This document shows, one piece after another, positions 39,118-49,911 of a stretch of DNA of 64,000 nucleotides. The position numbers and the translations under genes are program-made. This DNA is from Azolla caroliniana. Taxonomy: Eukaryota > Polypodiophyta. The stretch spans positions 19,468,001-19,532,000 of the forward strand of contig JBHGNT010000002.1 in the NCBI GenBank assembly GCA_043228905.1. Direction: 5' to 3'. Under the pieces are notes generated by a model. That model worked only from the letters and a program-made list of their open reading frames with translations, made no database searches and had not been told where the DNA came from. Position 1 is the first letter of the stretch. Every line of letters begins with the position of its first letter.

Positions 39118-41169
39118 TTAATTTATGAACCTTGCCCTTGACAGCATATCTGCAACTGGGTTGTCTTTTCCTTTTATATGCCGCAATTCTGGGTTCATGG
39201 TTCTGATGTATGCAATCCACCGAAGCATTGCAATATCTGGTGTCGTGCAACTTGCTATCATTCCAATGAGTGGCAAACAATCTGTTTCAACCACTACATC
39301 TGCTCCGATCAAGTAATCTCTATCTGTTTTTAATGCAGTAAGCAAACCCCACAATTCTCGTTTAACTTGTGCATAGTTTCTTTGTCTTTCATTTAATATC
39401 TTTGCTCCAAATCTGATAGCATATCGATGTTGGTCTTCATCTTCTTGGTTGATAACCCAACCGATCCCGATTGGGCTAGTATCAACTGTTACTATAATTG
39501 GTCTTTCACCTTTGTAGTCTGGTTGACGAAGAACTGGTGCTTTCAGTAATGCTTCTTTCAACTGTTGAACAACTTGTGTATGTTCATCAGTCCAAATAAA
39601 CTTCTTTCCTTTTCTTAAAAGTTGGTAGAGAGGATCTGAGACATGTGCAAAGTGTGGTAACCAAATATGATAAAACACACATGCACCCAAAAATCTTCTC
39701 ACCTCTGTTACCGAGTCGCAAACTTCCTTCATATTTTGTATTGCGTTAATTTTGATCGGTGAAGGCTTCCTCCCATACCACCCACACATATGACCAACTA
39801 TTAGAACTTCGTTTTGCCCAAAGCAAGACTTTGTTCCTGATAGTGTCAAATGTACCTGCTCAAGCTTATTTAAAATACTTTCACAGTCATTAATGTGATC
39901 CATCACAAACTTTCTACAACCATTTCCAACCATAGTCTCATCTTTCTCTCTTTCTAAGCATCCCTTAATAGGAATATCATCTAAAAATGGCATAGTTACC
40001 TTTGGGATGTACTCATGTAGAACCTTGTTCATTGCATTCATCATATGAGCAACTGAATTTGTCGCACCTTGAGGTAGAGTGCACATTCGAACCAACCCAA
40101 TTGGTGTTTTCATTGTTGTGATATTGCGACTATCAATTGCTAGTTGAAATTGGTCGTATCCTGAATATAGATCTCCCACAGAGTAAATCGCTCTTCCAGC
40201 AAACGCTTCTGCAAATTCATCAACGATCGGTCCGATTCCCGCATTTCGGATTGTGACCTTGTTGACTGGTTGTAGATCTTGAATGAATCTTAGAGAACCA
40301 TCTTTCTTCGGAACTGTGAACCATCTATTGGAGTATGGTGCATTTGAAGGCTCTAAAATCTTCATCTTGACTTTATCCTTCAACAGCTCCAACAATTGAG
40401 GTAATCGAGCTCTTGGTACTGCAATAGGCTTAAAATTCCAAGGAATATGAGGGATAGTAAATATTACCATTGGCGTCACCACCTTTGGATTTACACAACC
40501 AATCTCCTCAGCTTTGAATGCGAACGCTTTCCCATGCCTAAAGATCATTTCTTTGAAAGTCGCGATCTCTGATTGCAGAAGAAATTCACCCCTTCCGATT
40601 CTCAAGTTATTTATTGTCTCCGAAGTGAAGTGATGTCCAATCTTCTCTATTGGTCGAAGCATAGGCTCAGTTGCTGCTGCCTCCATCTTCTCTTCACTAC
40701 CAATAGGTAATGGTACTGCAGCAGGTTTGACCTTTTTATCTATTGTTTTGTATTTTGTATTACATAAACTTTCTACTTCTTCATATTTACAATTATACCT
40801 ATCAATCTCATAATACATATCAATTGAGTTTACATGTATCTTTCTAACATTCTCATCACCTTCTTTCAAATACATTTCTAACTCTTCTAAAGTATTTGCA
40901 AAAGAAATTTCTTCCATAACACTTTCAATCTGCTCTTCCATTTCAAGTACTCCATTATCCTTCAATGCCTGCTGAAACAAATTAGCATTCTTTTTCAAGT
41001 TCCTCTTGCATTCATACATCCTAGTCACACATATAGCACCACTTTCAGAAACATGAAATGACTTATTCATATGTTGTAATGCCCTATATGAGGGTCTTTT
41101 AATAATGGGACTATTGCAACCCTCACTCGCAACAGTCCTAGTCAAAAACCTGATTATCAAAATCATCAC
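39118..41169 (-). CDS. gypsy-3 reverse transcriptase-RNase H
   Basis: 683-codon frame overlapping the end of gag-protease by 32 bases in the +1 frame, so expression likely needs frameshifting. An N-terminal linker is followed by the RT: WNFKPIAVPRARLPQLLELL, SNRWFTVPKKDGSLRFIQDLQ, DLYSGYDQFQLAIDSRN, LPQGATNSVAHMMNAMN and catalytic FLDDIPIKG. RNase H: VTVDTSPIGIGW, NERQRNYAQVKRELWG, VETDCLPLIGM, HIKGKDNPVADMLSR. All acidic catalytic residues appear intact. The motif FLDD replaces the usual YLDD/YVDD of plant Ty3 elements. Confidence 0.92.
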   Translation of the reverse strand: MMILIIRFLTRTVASEGCNSPIIKRPSYRALQHMNKSFHVSESGAICVTRMYECKRNLKKNANLFQQALKDNGVLEMEEQIESVMEEISFANTLEELEMYLKEGDENVRKIHVNSIDMYYEIDRYNCKYEEVESLCNTKYKTIDKKVKPAAVPLPIGSEEKMEAAATEPMLRPIEKIGHHFTSETINNLRIGRGEFLLQSEIATFKEMIFRHGKAFAFKAEEIGCVNPKVVTPMVIFTIPHIPWNFKPIAVPRARLPQLLELLKDKVKMKILEPSNAPYSNRWFTVPKKDGSLRFIQDLQPVNKVTIRNAGIGPIVDEFAEAFAGRAIYSVGDLYSGYDQFQLAIDSRNITTMKTPIGLVRMCTLPQGATNSVAHMMNAMNKVLHEYIPKVTMPFLDDIPIKGCLEREKDETMVGNGCRKFVMDHINDCESILNKLEQVHLTLSGTKSCFGQNEVLIVGHMCGWYGRKPSPIKINAIQNMKEVCDSVTEVRRFLGACVFYHIWLPHFAHVSDPLYQLLRKGKKFIWTDEHTQVVQQLKEALLKAPVLRQPDYKGERPIIVTVDTSPIGIGWVINQEDEDQHRYAIRFGAKILNERQRNYAQVKRELWGLLTALKTDRDYLIGADVVVETDCLPLIGMIASCTTPDIAMLRWIAYIRTMNPELRHIKGKDNPVADMLSRARFIN

Positions 41170-43312
41170 AGTCTTTTGGTATTAAATGATCACGAAGCTC
41201 TTGCTTGTTTCTCTCATGATTTGGGCGAACTGTCATAAATTGTACAGTTCGTCGTCCATCTTGGCTACGGATTTTCGCATAGGCAGAACCATTGTCAAGG
41301 ACTTTGGTCTCCATCCGTACCGCTGTAATGTATGGTTGCCCTAGGATTATTGGATAGGTAGATCCTTCCTGCACAAAGAAATGTTGATCTACCTCTATAT
41401 CACCAATAGTAACCTTTACATTTGGGCATGCACCAAATAAATCTTCCGTGACTGATGTGGCAGCTTTTACTCGCCAACCATGTTGAGTATCAATTGGCCA
41501 TCTACCTTTCCTGTAAAAATCAGCACTCATTATATTTATTTCAGAACCATGATCAATAAGTGCCATCACGGGGTCTGGAACATTTCCAATCTTCACATGA
41601 TGCTCAGTAGTGGCTCTTGCCCAACATTTGAGAGAGTAATGGCTTCTTACATCTGTTGAATTTATCATTGAGGTTGATGCATGTTGAGAGTCAACAACAA
41701 TATTGTTTGACTCGTTGCTCACCACTTCATATGCCACCTTCGGATTTGTCTCTTTAACCTGCTCATTTACTTGCTTCTTTCTTCGCACAATATCAATTAT
41801 TTCATCATGAAATTCCTTTTTTGCAATACCTAATACTTCTCTTAGTGTAAATTCTACTCGACTGTCTAGTATTCTTGTTTCTAAAACTTTCTTTAAATCT
41901 GTATCCTTTTCAATATCAGACATTAATTTGAATGAAGGACCAGATTTACCTTTTTCAACTTTTGCGTCCATCTCTTTTCTTTTGCTTTCTCTTGTTTCAT
42001 GCTTTTTGGTTGAGCCAATCTCATCATCCGATCTTTTCCTTTTTTCTTCCACTATCACCTCATGCTCTTGGTGTTCTGCCATTTGAGCATAGACTGTCAT
42101 AACATCTACTGGAACATCCCATCCAGTGTTTTTCCTCACAGAATCTCCGGCAACACGAAGGTCTTCCATCTTCATCTTTTGTTTTTGTGCGGTACTTACA
42201 ACCTTCTCCCAGAATGGTGATCGGGATGGCATGTCATCGAGGCGCACCCCTGCCGTTGCCGAGTAGTACATTGCGGAAGCCTTCTTTGCTTCAGCTTCTT
42301 CAAATTTAACCTTAACACCACCATCACCAAAGTTCTTTGTAAGCGGAGATCTAGTTTCAGTTAAGTAAATGTTACCATTTTTCCAATAGACCAAGTCTCG
42401 ATTCTCCATGTCTTTATATTCTTCACAATCACGTAGACGATGGTCGAGACTATCACACCACATGCATCGAGGTCGAAATGGTTCCCTTGACCTCGAAGTC
42501 TGACCATTCTCAAGCTTTGCCACTTTAATTGTTAGATCTTTCATACTTTGAACTAAATCATCAAGCAAAAACTCACTCTTAGTTCCCGTCATTTCTCGTG
42601 GTTGATGGACCATTTCGTGTGATGGTTCTCGACCAAGTCTTTGAACTTCGATGTTTTGCTCAAGCCGATTTGTGTTTCCCACATGTGGTATTTGTAGCAT
42701 TACACCATTCCTTTGCATTCTTTTCATAAATTTATTACAATCATTTGTTACCTCATTCCAATCTGTCGTTATACCATCCTCGGTATTTGGCACTTCAAGC
42801 ATAAATTCCAATTCTTTTCTATATCTCTTGTCAACTGCCTGCAAAAATAAAGCAACCTTTTGCCAAGACAAAGAATTTCTTTCTTCTGGCTTTAGGTGTC
42901 CATACATCCTATCAAACTCTCTTTTTGTGTCAGACACAGATAACCCTTTATCTTCTTTTAAGATCCATTCATGAAATGAACGCATAGTAACTCGAGAGAA
43001 ATCCTCACGAGCATATTCAGACACAAGTGCTTCTTCGAATGCATTCCAATCCAAACTATGCAATGCTTGTATTTCATGAATTCTATCTCTTAATTCCATG
43101 TCCACTAATTTATAAAAGTTTGCTATCATATTGACATCATTTATACCAAACATTTCCATTTCATCATAATATATATTCACATACTTCGAAATATTTGTGC
43201 CATCAAACATACCAATCTTCTCTCGGACTTCTCGTAAGGCATGAAATAATCGATCTTGATTCAACTTTTCAATAAACAACATTACCGGATCCATTGTACT
43301 CGTACTTGCCAT
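41138..43312 (-). CDS. gypsy-3 Gag-protease
   Basis: 724 aa from ATG 43312 (MASTSTMDPVML). The Gag core lies in the first about 230 residues (KIGMFDGTNISKYVNIYYDEMEMF). A CX2CX4HX4C zinc knuckle CMWCDSLDHRLRDC sits near residue 290, and a charged Lys/Glu-rich linker follows. The retropepsin-like region near the C-terminus has ALIDHGSEINIMSADFY and YPIILGQPYITA. The catalytic signature is DHG rather than D(S/T)G, and gypsy-2 has the same residue, so it is a lineage trait and not a mutation. The fused Gag-protease layout is consistent with the +1 overlap to RT. Confidence 0.9.
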   Translation of the reverse strand: MASTSTMDPVMLFIEKLNQDRLFHALREVREKIGMFDGTNISKYVNIYYDEMEMFGINDVNMIANFYKLVDMELRDRIHEIQALHSLDWNAFEEALVSEYAREDFSRVTMRSFHEWILKEDKGLSVSDTKREFDRMYGHLKPEERNSLSWQKVALFLQAVDKRYRKELEFMLEVPNTEDGITTDWNEVTNDCNKFMKRMQRNGVMLQIPHVGNTNRLEQNIEVQRLGREPSHEMVHQPREMTGTKSEFLLDDLVQSMKDLTIKVAKLENGQTSRSREPFRPRCMWCDSLDHRLRDCEEYKDMENRDLVYWKNGNIYLTETRSPLTKNFGDGGVKVKFEEAEAKKASAMYYSATAGVRLDDMPSRSPFWEKVVSTAQKQKMKMEDLRVAGDSVRKNTGWDVPVDVMTVYAQMAEHQEHEVIVEEKRKRSDDEIGSTKKHETRESKRKEMDAKVEKGKSGPSFKLMSDIEKDTDLKKVLETRILDSRVEFTLREVLGIAKKEFHDEIIDIVRRKKQVNEQVKETNPKVAYEVVSNESNNIVVDSQHASTSMINSTDVRSHYSLKCWARATTEHHVKIGNVPDPVMALIDHGSEINIMSADFYRKGRWPIDTQHGWRVKAATSVTEDLFGACPNVKVTIGDIEVDQHFFVQEGSTYPIILGQPYITAVRMETKVLDNGSAYAKIRSQDGRRTVQFMTVRPNHERNKQELRDHLIPKDCDDFDNQVFD

Positions 43313-43379
43313 GTTGATGTTGATCTTTACTTTAGATGTCTCTTCTACTTCCCCGTTTCACGTCGGGTTCACCAAATTG
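43313..43379 (-). other. gypsy-3 leader and likely primer-binding site
   Basis: Just inside the 5' LTR the sense strand reads CAATTTGGTGAACCCGACG. TGGTGAACCCGACG starts with TGG as a tRNA 3'-CCA complement would, but the priming tRNA was not identified and it is not the usual initiator-Met site. Confidence 0.45.
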
Positions 43380-44474
43380 TGTCGTGGCGTGGCTCGCCTA
43401 GAAGCGTAGCGTTGCGTAGACAAATGAAATCGTGAAAGTGAGGAAGGAATCACTGGGATTATGGACGGAAGAGACGAAAGAGTAGAGATAGATAAATAGT
43501 GATCAACAAGATATGACAAGATAGGATATAGAATGATATTTGAAGCAATAAAAGAGATTTATAATTATTTGATAAAAGAGTTACAAAATGATTGTGCACA
43601 TCGTTGAACCTCCGAACTTTGTCTTGCAAGGTAATCGCTCTTCTCTTTCTTGATCGTAGACCATTACAATCTTCACTTCAATATTTTGATGAAGATAAGG
43701 CTCGAACCGCCTCCCTCTTGTTGAGAGTTGACCACCACGACCGCCAAGCTAGAGCTCTACGTTTATGTTAAACTTCTTCCCTTCTTTCTCTATTTTTATG
43801 ATATCTCTTATGAAATACATAATTTGATTGATATCTCATACATATCTCCCTTTGATATTCTCTTTCACCATTTAAATAGGTGCCCCCATGCATATGATGC
43901 ATTGGAGGGTACAAATCATGCATGTAGTGCATGAAATGCATGTGATGCATGATCGCCATTTGGCGTTCATGTATTACATGTGATGCATGATAAACATCTC
44001 GCTCATTTGAGCTTTTATGTATGAAACAATATATGCAATAACAATAAACATGAAAACATAATCTTAAAGAGAAAGGGCCTATCCTAATGGTAGGTGTGTC
44101 AACTTTGGTGTATGAGGTTGTGGGTTTGAGTCTCAAAATGCTATTGAATACAACATACAACTTTATTTTTATATCATGAAGCAAATCCTTTATGTAATAT
44201 AAAGTATATATAAAGTATGCTTTATTTTATGTATATTACTAGTATAGAGTAAATGGTAAGATTTGAGAGTCATAGGGTGGGGTTATTGGTTCAAGTCCTC
44301 TCTTGTTTGTGTAATATAATATATTTATCTATATATATATATTATTTTTCTTTACATATATATAATATTATCATATGTGTTGTTAACATTATATAAAACA
44401 TTATCAAATGTTATTTTAGTTACGTATTTATCTTATTGTAGACTTTTAATGTGAAGCTTTCGTACTTCACGACA
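43380..44474 (-). repeat. gypsy-3 5' LTR (right), 1095 bp
   Basis: Same ends and length as 36552-37646. By eye it is identical to the solo LTR at 53641-54735 at the five positions where it differs from the left LTR. Confidence 0.95.
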
Positions 44475-45330
44475 ACGGGGCGCTCGACGGCTCGAGAATG
44501 CCCATATCAACTTTCTGCTTCAACAGCTCCATTAACTTCGGGATGTGAGCTCTCGGAACCGGAATTGGCTTGAGATTCCACGGTACATGCGGTACTGTGA
44601 ATATCACCATCGGTTTTACGATCGTCGGGTCTACGCACCCGATTTCCTCCGGTGAGAATGCGAAGGCTTTCCCGTGCCTTCCGAGCATTCTCCGAAACCG
44701 GTCTTCCTCCGTCGGTAGTAGGAACCCGCCCCCACCGATTTTGAGCTCCCGGAGCGTCTCGTTGGTGAAGGTGTGTCCTATGCAGGCCGGATCTCGTAAG
44801 CTGGGGTCCGATGCAACCCCTTTGATTCGCGACTCGCTGCCCTCCGATAAGGGCGCCGCAACTGGCCTCACCTTCCGGTCCACAGTCTTGTACTTGGTGC
44901 TAACTCGGGCCGTCCGTTCCGACTCGAGCCCTCGACCGAAGTCCGCGATGACTTCGTACATTTCTTCGGAACATACCGGTATCGTCCGGTCTTCGTTAAG
45001 GTCTTCTTCGACTACCTTCCCCAGCATTCCCAAGGTGTCGTCGAAGGAGACTGCCTCCACGGCTCCGTTGATTTCTTCGTCAGGGCCGAGAACTCCGCAC
45101 GCTCGAAGTCTCCCCTCCGTCTTTGTTTTCTCCCGGCCGGCGATGCCGACCATCGTACATGCTCCGCTGTCGGAGAAGCAAAATTTCCTACCTATTGTAC
45201 ACGGTTTTATCGTACAGATGTGGGGTTTTCCCGGAGCATCCGGACTGTCGCGGCCCCACGCCTTGGCAGTCCTCTCTAAAAATCCTCTCGGTTTTCGGAA
45301 CCGAGGGAGTCGCGGTTACGTTCGTGGTTC
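44475..45330 (-). pseudogene. pol: gypsy-2 Pol, N-terminal part of RT
   Basis: Frame running to the gypsy-3 junction. It includes CFSDSGACTMVGI, a linker with STKYKTVDRKVRPVAAPL, and HTFTNETLRELKIGGGGFLLPTEE, EIGCVDPTIVKPMVIFTVPHVPWNLKPIPVPRA and GILEPSSAP. Each matches gypsy-3 at 41169-40330. It is offset from the protease frame by -1 (or +2), unlike the +1 offset in gypsy-3. Confidence 0.85.
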
Positions 45331-46049
45331 GGCCGTACCGTCAGAAACTGGACCGAATGGCGCCCGTCTTGGCTTTTGACCCTCGCGTAGGCCGAACCAT
45401 TGTCCAGCACCTTGGTCTCCATTCGCGCCGCCGTGATGTACGGCTCTCCCAGTATGACCGGATGCGAAGACGTCTCCTGCACGAAGAAGTGCTGGTCAAT
45501 CTCGACGTCGCCGATCTTGACTTGCACATTCGGACAGGCCCCGTGCAGTTCCTCGGTGGCGCGCGTTGTTGCCCTTATTTTCCACCCGTGCTTGGTGTTG
45601 ATCGGCCATCTGCCCTTCTTATAGAAGTCCATGGACATCAAATTGATCTCCGATCCGTGGTCCACCAAAGCTATCACCGGTTCCTGGACATCGCCGATCT
45701 TCACCGGGGTTTCCGTGGTCGCTCGGGCCCAGTGTGGTCTCGAATAGTGGCTTTCCGCCCACTCGTCTCCCAGCGCCATGTCGTCTAGGTGCGTCGTCCG
45801 CACTTCCACCGGTCTTTCCGGTTCTGTCTCCGTTGACAGCCTCTTCCGTTTTACCAAGTCCACGATGGAGTCGTGGAACTCCTTCTTGGCGATTCCCAGC
45901 ACCTCTCGTAACGACAGCTCCACCTTGCTGTCGAGGATCCGTTCCTCCAGGACCTTTCGTAAGTCCGTGGTCCTTTCTATCTCCGTCCCCAGACGGTACC
46001 CGCCCTTCTGGGGTTTATCTTGCGTACCGGCCCCGCCGTCTTCGTCCCG
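45276..46049 (-). pseudogene. gypsy-2 protease region
   Basis: In the same frame as gypsy-2 gag, separated from it by TGA 46050-46052. Contains LSLREVLGIAKKEFHD, IALVDHGSEINLMSMDFYKKGRWPI, DVEIDQHFFVQE and ILGEPYITAARMETKVLDNGSAY. The protease signature is DHG, as in gypsy-3. Confidence 0.85.
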
Positions 46050-47375
46050 TCATGGCCCGGACCGGGTCTCGTATCGTTGTGAGGGCCCGGTCGTCCCGGG
46101 TTTCCCCACCCGCTTCTCTTCTACCAGAGCCTCGTAGTTCTGGCAAGCGGCTTCCACGAAGCCCGTCTTTTCCTCGACCGGGTCGCTCCACCCGGTCATC
46201 TCCCGTACCCGTTTCTCCGCACGGTCCGATTCCTCCCTTTTAAGCCTTGCACCGGCAAGGCCTTCCAGCATCGTCGGCCAGAATCCGGCTTTGCTTTCCC
46301 TTCGGGCCTCGCCGCCCCCGACTCGAATGTCGGCCGACGCCGAGTAGTGGACGGTTTCCGCGTGTCGGGCCGCCGCCTCTTCCATCAACCTTTTCATACC
46401 ACCTCGCCCGTCGTTTCGGCTCAGGGCCCTTCGGGTGTCGCTGGCATGCACCCGTCCTTCCCACAGGTACACCACCCTGTTCCTCAGCGCCTCCGCGAAG
46501 TCGCCGCAGTCCTTCCGAATGTGGCCGACTTCATCGCACCACATGCACCTGTTTCCTGCCGCCGGCCGTCGGTCACGAGCCAGTTCGCCACCTTCCCTTC
46601 GGGCTTGCACGATTTGGAGGTCCTTTATCGCCCTCGTCAATTCCTCCAGCGCCGCTCCTCCGGTTGAGCCTCTGACTACGCCGGTCGAAGCCGAACCGGT
46701 TTCCAACCACTCTCGGGTCTCTTCCTTTCGCACCTGTGGCGCTGGTTCGAGCTTCCTTGCTGCGACCGAGCCTGACCCGGTTGCCCCATTATCCGCCCAT
46801 TCTCGCCGTTTGTCGAAACGGCCACAGACTTTCTTGACAGCCGCCCAGTCGGTAGTGAGCCCGTCTTCGGTTTCCAACAAGAGGCCCACTTGCACCCGAT
46901 CCCGCTCGTCGACCGACTTGACAAACAGCAAGACCCGGCTCGTGTCCAGGATGGTTCGGTCGAGCGCCGAAAGGCACGCAAAGTTTTCCTCGAACTCCCG
47001 GAGGAGTGCCGACGCGTTTCTTCCCTTCCCCGGGGACTCCACCCATTCCATGAGCCTTCGCTTCGAAAGCCGGAGCGCGTCGTCCAGCCCGTATTTCTCT
47101 AGGAGCCGACCTTCGAACTCCTCCCAGGTACGGCTCTCCGCCCGCACCTCGAGCACCTCCACATGGATGCTCGGCATCGCCACTCGGGGAAATCCGGCAA
47201 GACGCCCTTCTTCCGGAATGTCCCGCATCAACATCTCTGCACCGTAGGACGCCAAATACTTCGTGGCATCCTTCCCATCGAACCGGCCGATCGTGCCGAC
47301 AACCGCCTCAATGGCTCTGTTGAGGGCACCGGTGCCCTCCCGCGCGTTTACAATCCGATCCACGGCCGAAGCCAT
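46050..47375 (-). pseudogene. gag: gypsy-2 Gag, ended by a CGA-to-TGA type stop
   Basis: ATG 47375 (MASAVDRIVNAREG). Gag core with TIGRFDGKDATKYLASYGAEM matching gypsy-3 MFDGTNISKYVNIYYDEM; Arg/Glu-rich; zinc knuckle CMWCDEVGHIRKDC. The frame continues into the protease beyond TGA 46050-46052. The leader between ATG and LTR is only about 25 bp, and the expected primer-binding site is missing, indicating a deletion at the LTR junction (47397/47398). Confidence 0.87.
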
Positions 47376-47397
47376 GGCCTCTGCAAGATCCGACCCC

Positions 47398-48161
47398 CGA
47401 GGCGGGACCGCGGGGGTCTCGAACCAAAGAGCCAGCGAGGGAGGAGAAAGAGAGAGAACCGGCTACGCAGGACCGGGGATACACAGGGACACGGCCCTTC
47501 AGCACGGAGAACGCGAACAGACACCGACACAGACAGATGCGAATGACTAAATATGTATATTAACAAAAAAAAAAATGGCTAACACGACTACAACCCTCGA
47601 TGGGGCACAGGTTGGTTACAACCGAACAGGCCGGCGAACAGATGTCGATGCTTGTTCGCTTCGACGCACAAAGGGGTAGCAGGTCGGAGGTGCTGCCGGA
47701 AGCACTCGGGCGTTCCTCGAAACAGCGCGAGCCTCCTCGGAACCCTGCACAGAAAGCTATGGAGCTCAAGAAGGAAGGAAACAGAGAGAGAAGCGTCCAG
47801 AAACGGTCCGACAGCACTTCGTCCTCTCTGCGCGAGATGCCTGCAACAGCTCTTTCCTGCTCCTTATATAGGCCGACGAGCAGGCCGTCATGTCAGCTTT
47901 ATTCCCTGTCCCTTTCGGACTGGGATCCGCTCCGTTCTTCACGCATCCGCGTAGTTACGCCGCCGACTCGTACAGTTCCTTAGCTCGCGCGCGCGACCGA
48001 AAAGACTGTTCGCGCGGTCTTTGTCTCCACTTGTCTTAGGGCCCGTTCCTGCCGATTATCCTCCTAATTCGCTTCTATGTACAACTTGCGTGCGCGCGTG
48101 AAGAACCGGTTCCCACGCCTTGGTGCGCCGATTCCGCTTATGGACGGTTTTCTTCACGACA
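47398..48161 (-). repeat. gypsy-2 5' LTR (right), lacks 31 bp at the internal end
   Basis: Matches 33030-33796 with about four substitutions and one 3-bp indel. The first 31 bp of the left LTR (32999-33029) are absent, as is the primer-binding site. Confidence 0.9.
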
Positions 48162-49911
48162 ACGCGCAGACCCACGGAATCGACTACGACGAGACCTTCG
48201 CTCCGGTAACGAAGATGATGACGGTTCATGTGGTGCTGGCGGTTGCTGCAGCAAGGGAGTGGCATCTTCACCAAATGGATGTGAAGAATGCATTTCTTCA
48301 AGGCGATCTAGAAGAAGAGGTCTTTATGACCCAACCTCCCGGTTTTCAGTCGGAGATGAACAAGTCAGTTGTATGCCGGCTGAAGAAGTCACTTTATGGC
48401 CTGAAGCAAGCCCCCCAAGCTTGGAATGCAAAGATTACGCATCGGTTGCGTAAGTTGGGATTTGCAGCCTCCAAGTCCGACTCTTCGTTGTTCATCCGGC
48501 AAGGTCCGGATAGTCCGATTTGCATCTTGCTGTATGTTGATGATCTAGTCATCACCGGACCCGGACTCGATGAAATCAGCCGAGTCAAGTCCCAGCTGTC
48601 AGACGCATTTGAGATGAAGGACCTGGGGGACCTTCACTATTTCCTTGGGATCAAGGTGATCCGAACCCCGACGGCATATTGCTCTCACAAAGACACTATG
48701 TGTTGAATATGTTGTACAAGTTCGGCATGACGGAATGCCGCCCTATTTCTACACCCTTGGACCGGAAACAGAAGCTCTGTCCCAACTACGAACCGGCCTG
48801 CGGTGAGAAACGGTTTCGAAAAATTGTCGGAAGCCTTATATATTTGACCATCACCCGACCTGACATCAGCTATCCGGTCGGTGTGATTAGTCAATTCATG
48901 CAGAAGCCGACCGTCGAGCATCTTCAGTGCGCACACCGAATACTGCGGTATGTGAGTGACACGAAGGACCGGGGGCTGTTATACCGGGGAGGTATGACCG
49001 AAGAGCTAGTCGGCTACACGGATGCCGACTGGGCCGGTGATGCATCAGATCGCCATTCCACTTCCGGCTATATGTTTTCCCTTGGTAGCGCGGTTGTTGT
49101 GTGGAGCAGCAAAAAGCAGCCAACAGTGGCTCTGTCGAGCACTGAGGCTAAATATCGGGGCGCTACCGTTACCACCTGTGAAGCCGTTTGGCTTCGGCGA
49201 CTGTTGCAAGACTTGCGGATCGAGGTGCCGACCCCAATCCTGATCTACTGCGACAACATAAGTAACATGTAGCTCGCCAAGTACCTCGTATTCCATGCTC
49301 GCACAAAGCACATCGAAGTGCACTACCACTTCGTGTGTGACTGTGTCCTGAGCGGTGAAGTTGTTCATACGGATCGGCAAGTTGCCGACATCTTCACCAA
49401 ACCGCTCGGATCGGACAAGTTGCAGCACTTCACCGAAATGCTTGGTGTTCAGCATCTCGACGTGCCACACTTGAGGGGGAGAATATGCAAAGACGCCACC
49501 GGAACGGGCAAAGGCAAAGAGACTACCGATTGCGCCGGTGGGGAAAGAACCGACAAGGGGAGAGACAAGAAGAAGAAAGGAGCCGAGTCGACAAAGGAAG
49601 TTGACACATCCGAACAAGTCGGAACAAGCGGCAACGGAGGCAGAATCAAGAAGGACAAAGTCGACCGGAAGAAGAAGGCCAAGACCCGGACATGGTCTGA
49701 TGTGGTGAAGGGCTTGGAACCAGAAGACGAGTCGAGAGCAACCAATTCGGACAAGACCTGGAACGAATCAGAGACAGCCGATTCGGTTCTACAGAAGGAT
49801 TCGGAAGAACCGGATCAATTCAAGGCCAAGAGGACAAGAAGGAAGCAAAAGTCGACGCCAACACGAAGGGATCGGCGAATCGGCAAAAGCCAAAGTCACA
49901 ACAACGAGTGA
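48162..49911 (+). pseudogene. pol: copia-1 Pol: RT (C-part), RNase H and basic tail
   Basis: Resumes after gypsy-2 with QTHGIDYDETFAPV, then QMDVKNAFLQGDLEEEVFM, SLYGLKQAPQAW and the YVDDLVIT box. A one-base loss near 48671 shifts frame at KVIRTP. The next frame carries RHYVLNMLYKFG, RPISTPLD, GYTDADWAGD, SSTEAKYRGA and YCDN. A TAG at 49270-49272 stands where Gln is expected (NISNMxLAKY), after which ARTKHIEVHYHF and ADIFTKPLG follow. Unusually, the frame continues about 145 codons past the normal copia end as a Lys/Glu/Arg/Asp-rich tail, to the stop after 49911. Confidence 0.87.
49471..49481 (+). promoter_or_regulatory. Internal polypurine tract of copia-1
   Basis: TTGAGGGGGAG right after the RNase H end, where copia elements normally have the plus-strand primer tract, but here 630 bp before the LTR. 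Confidence 0.55.

Larger units (their letters stand above)
36552..44474 (-). mobile_element. Complete AT-rich Ty3-type retrotransposon (gypsy-3), 7.9 kb
   Basis: Two 1095-bp LTRs flank gag-protease, RT-RNase H and integrase on the minus strand. The LTRs differ at about five positions, so insertion is recent. It lies inside the RT of gypsy-2. Proteins are collinear and clearly homologous to gypsy-2 although base composition is very different. The only break in the pol frame is a TAA (39118) between RNase H and integrase. Confidence 0.95.
32999..48161 (-). mobile_element. GC-rich Ty3-type retrotransposon (gypsy-2) inserted in copia-1
   Basis: LTRs at 32999-33796 and 47398-48161 enclose gag, protease, RT, RNase H and integrase on the minus strand, interrupted by gypsy-3. 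The inner sequence is markedly GC-rich. Three stops (46050, 36361, 34267) can be explained as CGA to TGA or CAG to TAG. The two LTRs differ by about four substitutions and one 3-bp indel over 766 bp, so insertion was recent. Order and protein motifs match gypsy-3, so both belong to one lineage. Confidence 0.92.

Noticed and set aside
44570-47247. Long plus-strand frames opposite gypsy-2 gag and protease
   Set aside because: Shadow frames produced by very high GC content on the strand opposite real coding sequence.
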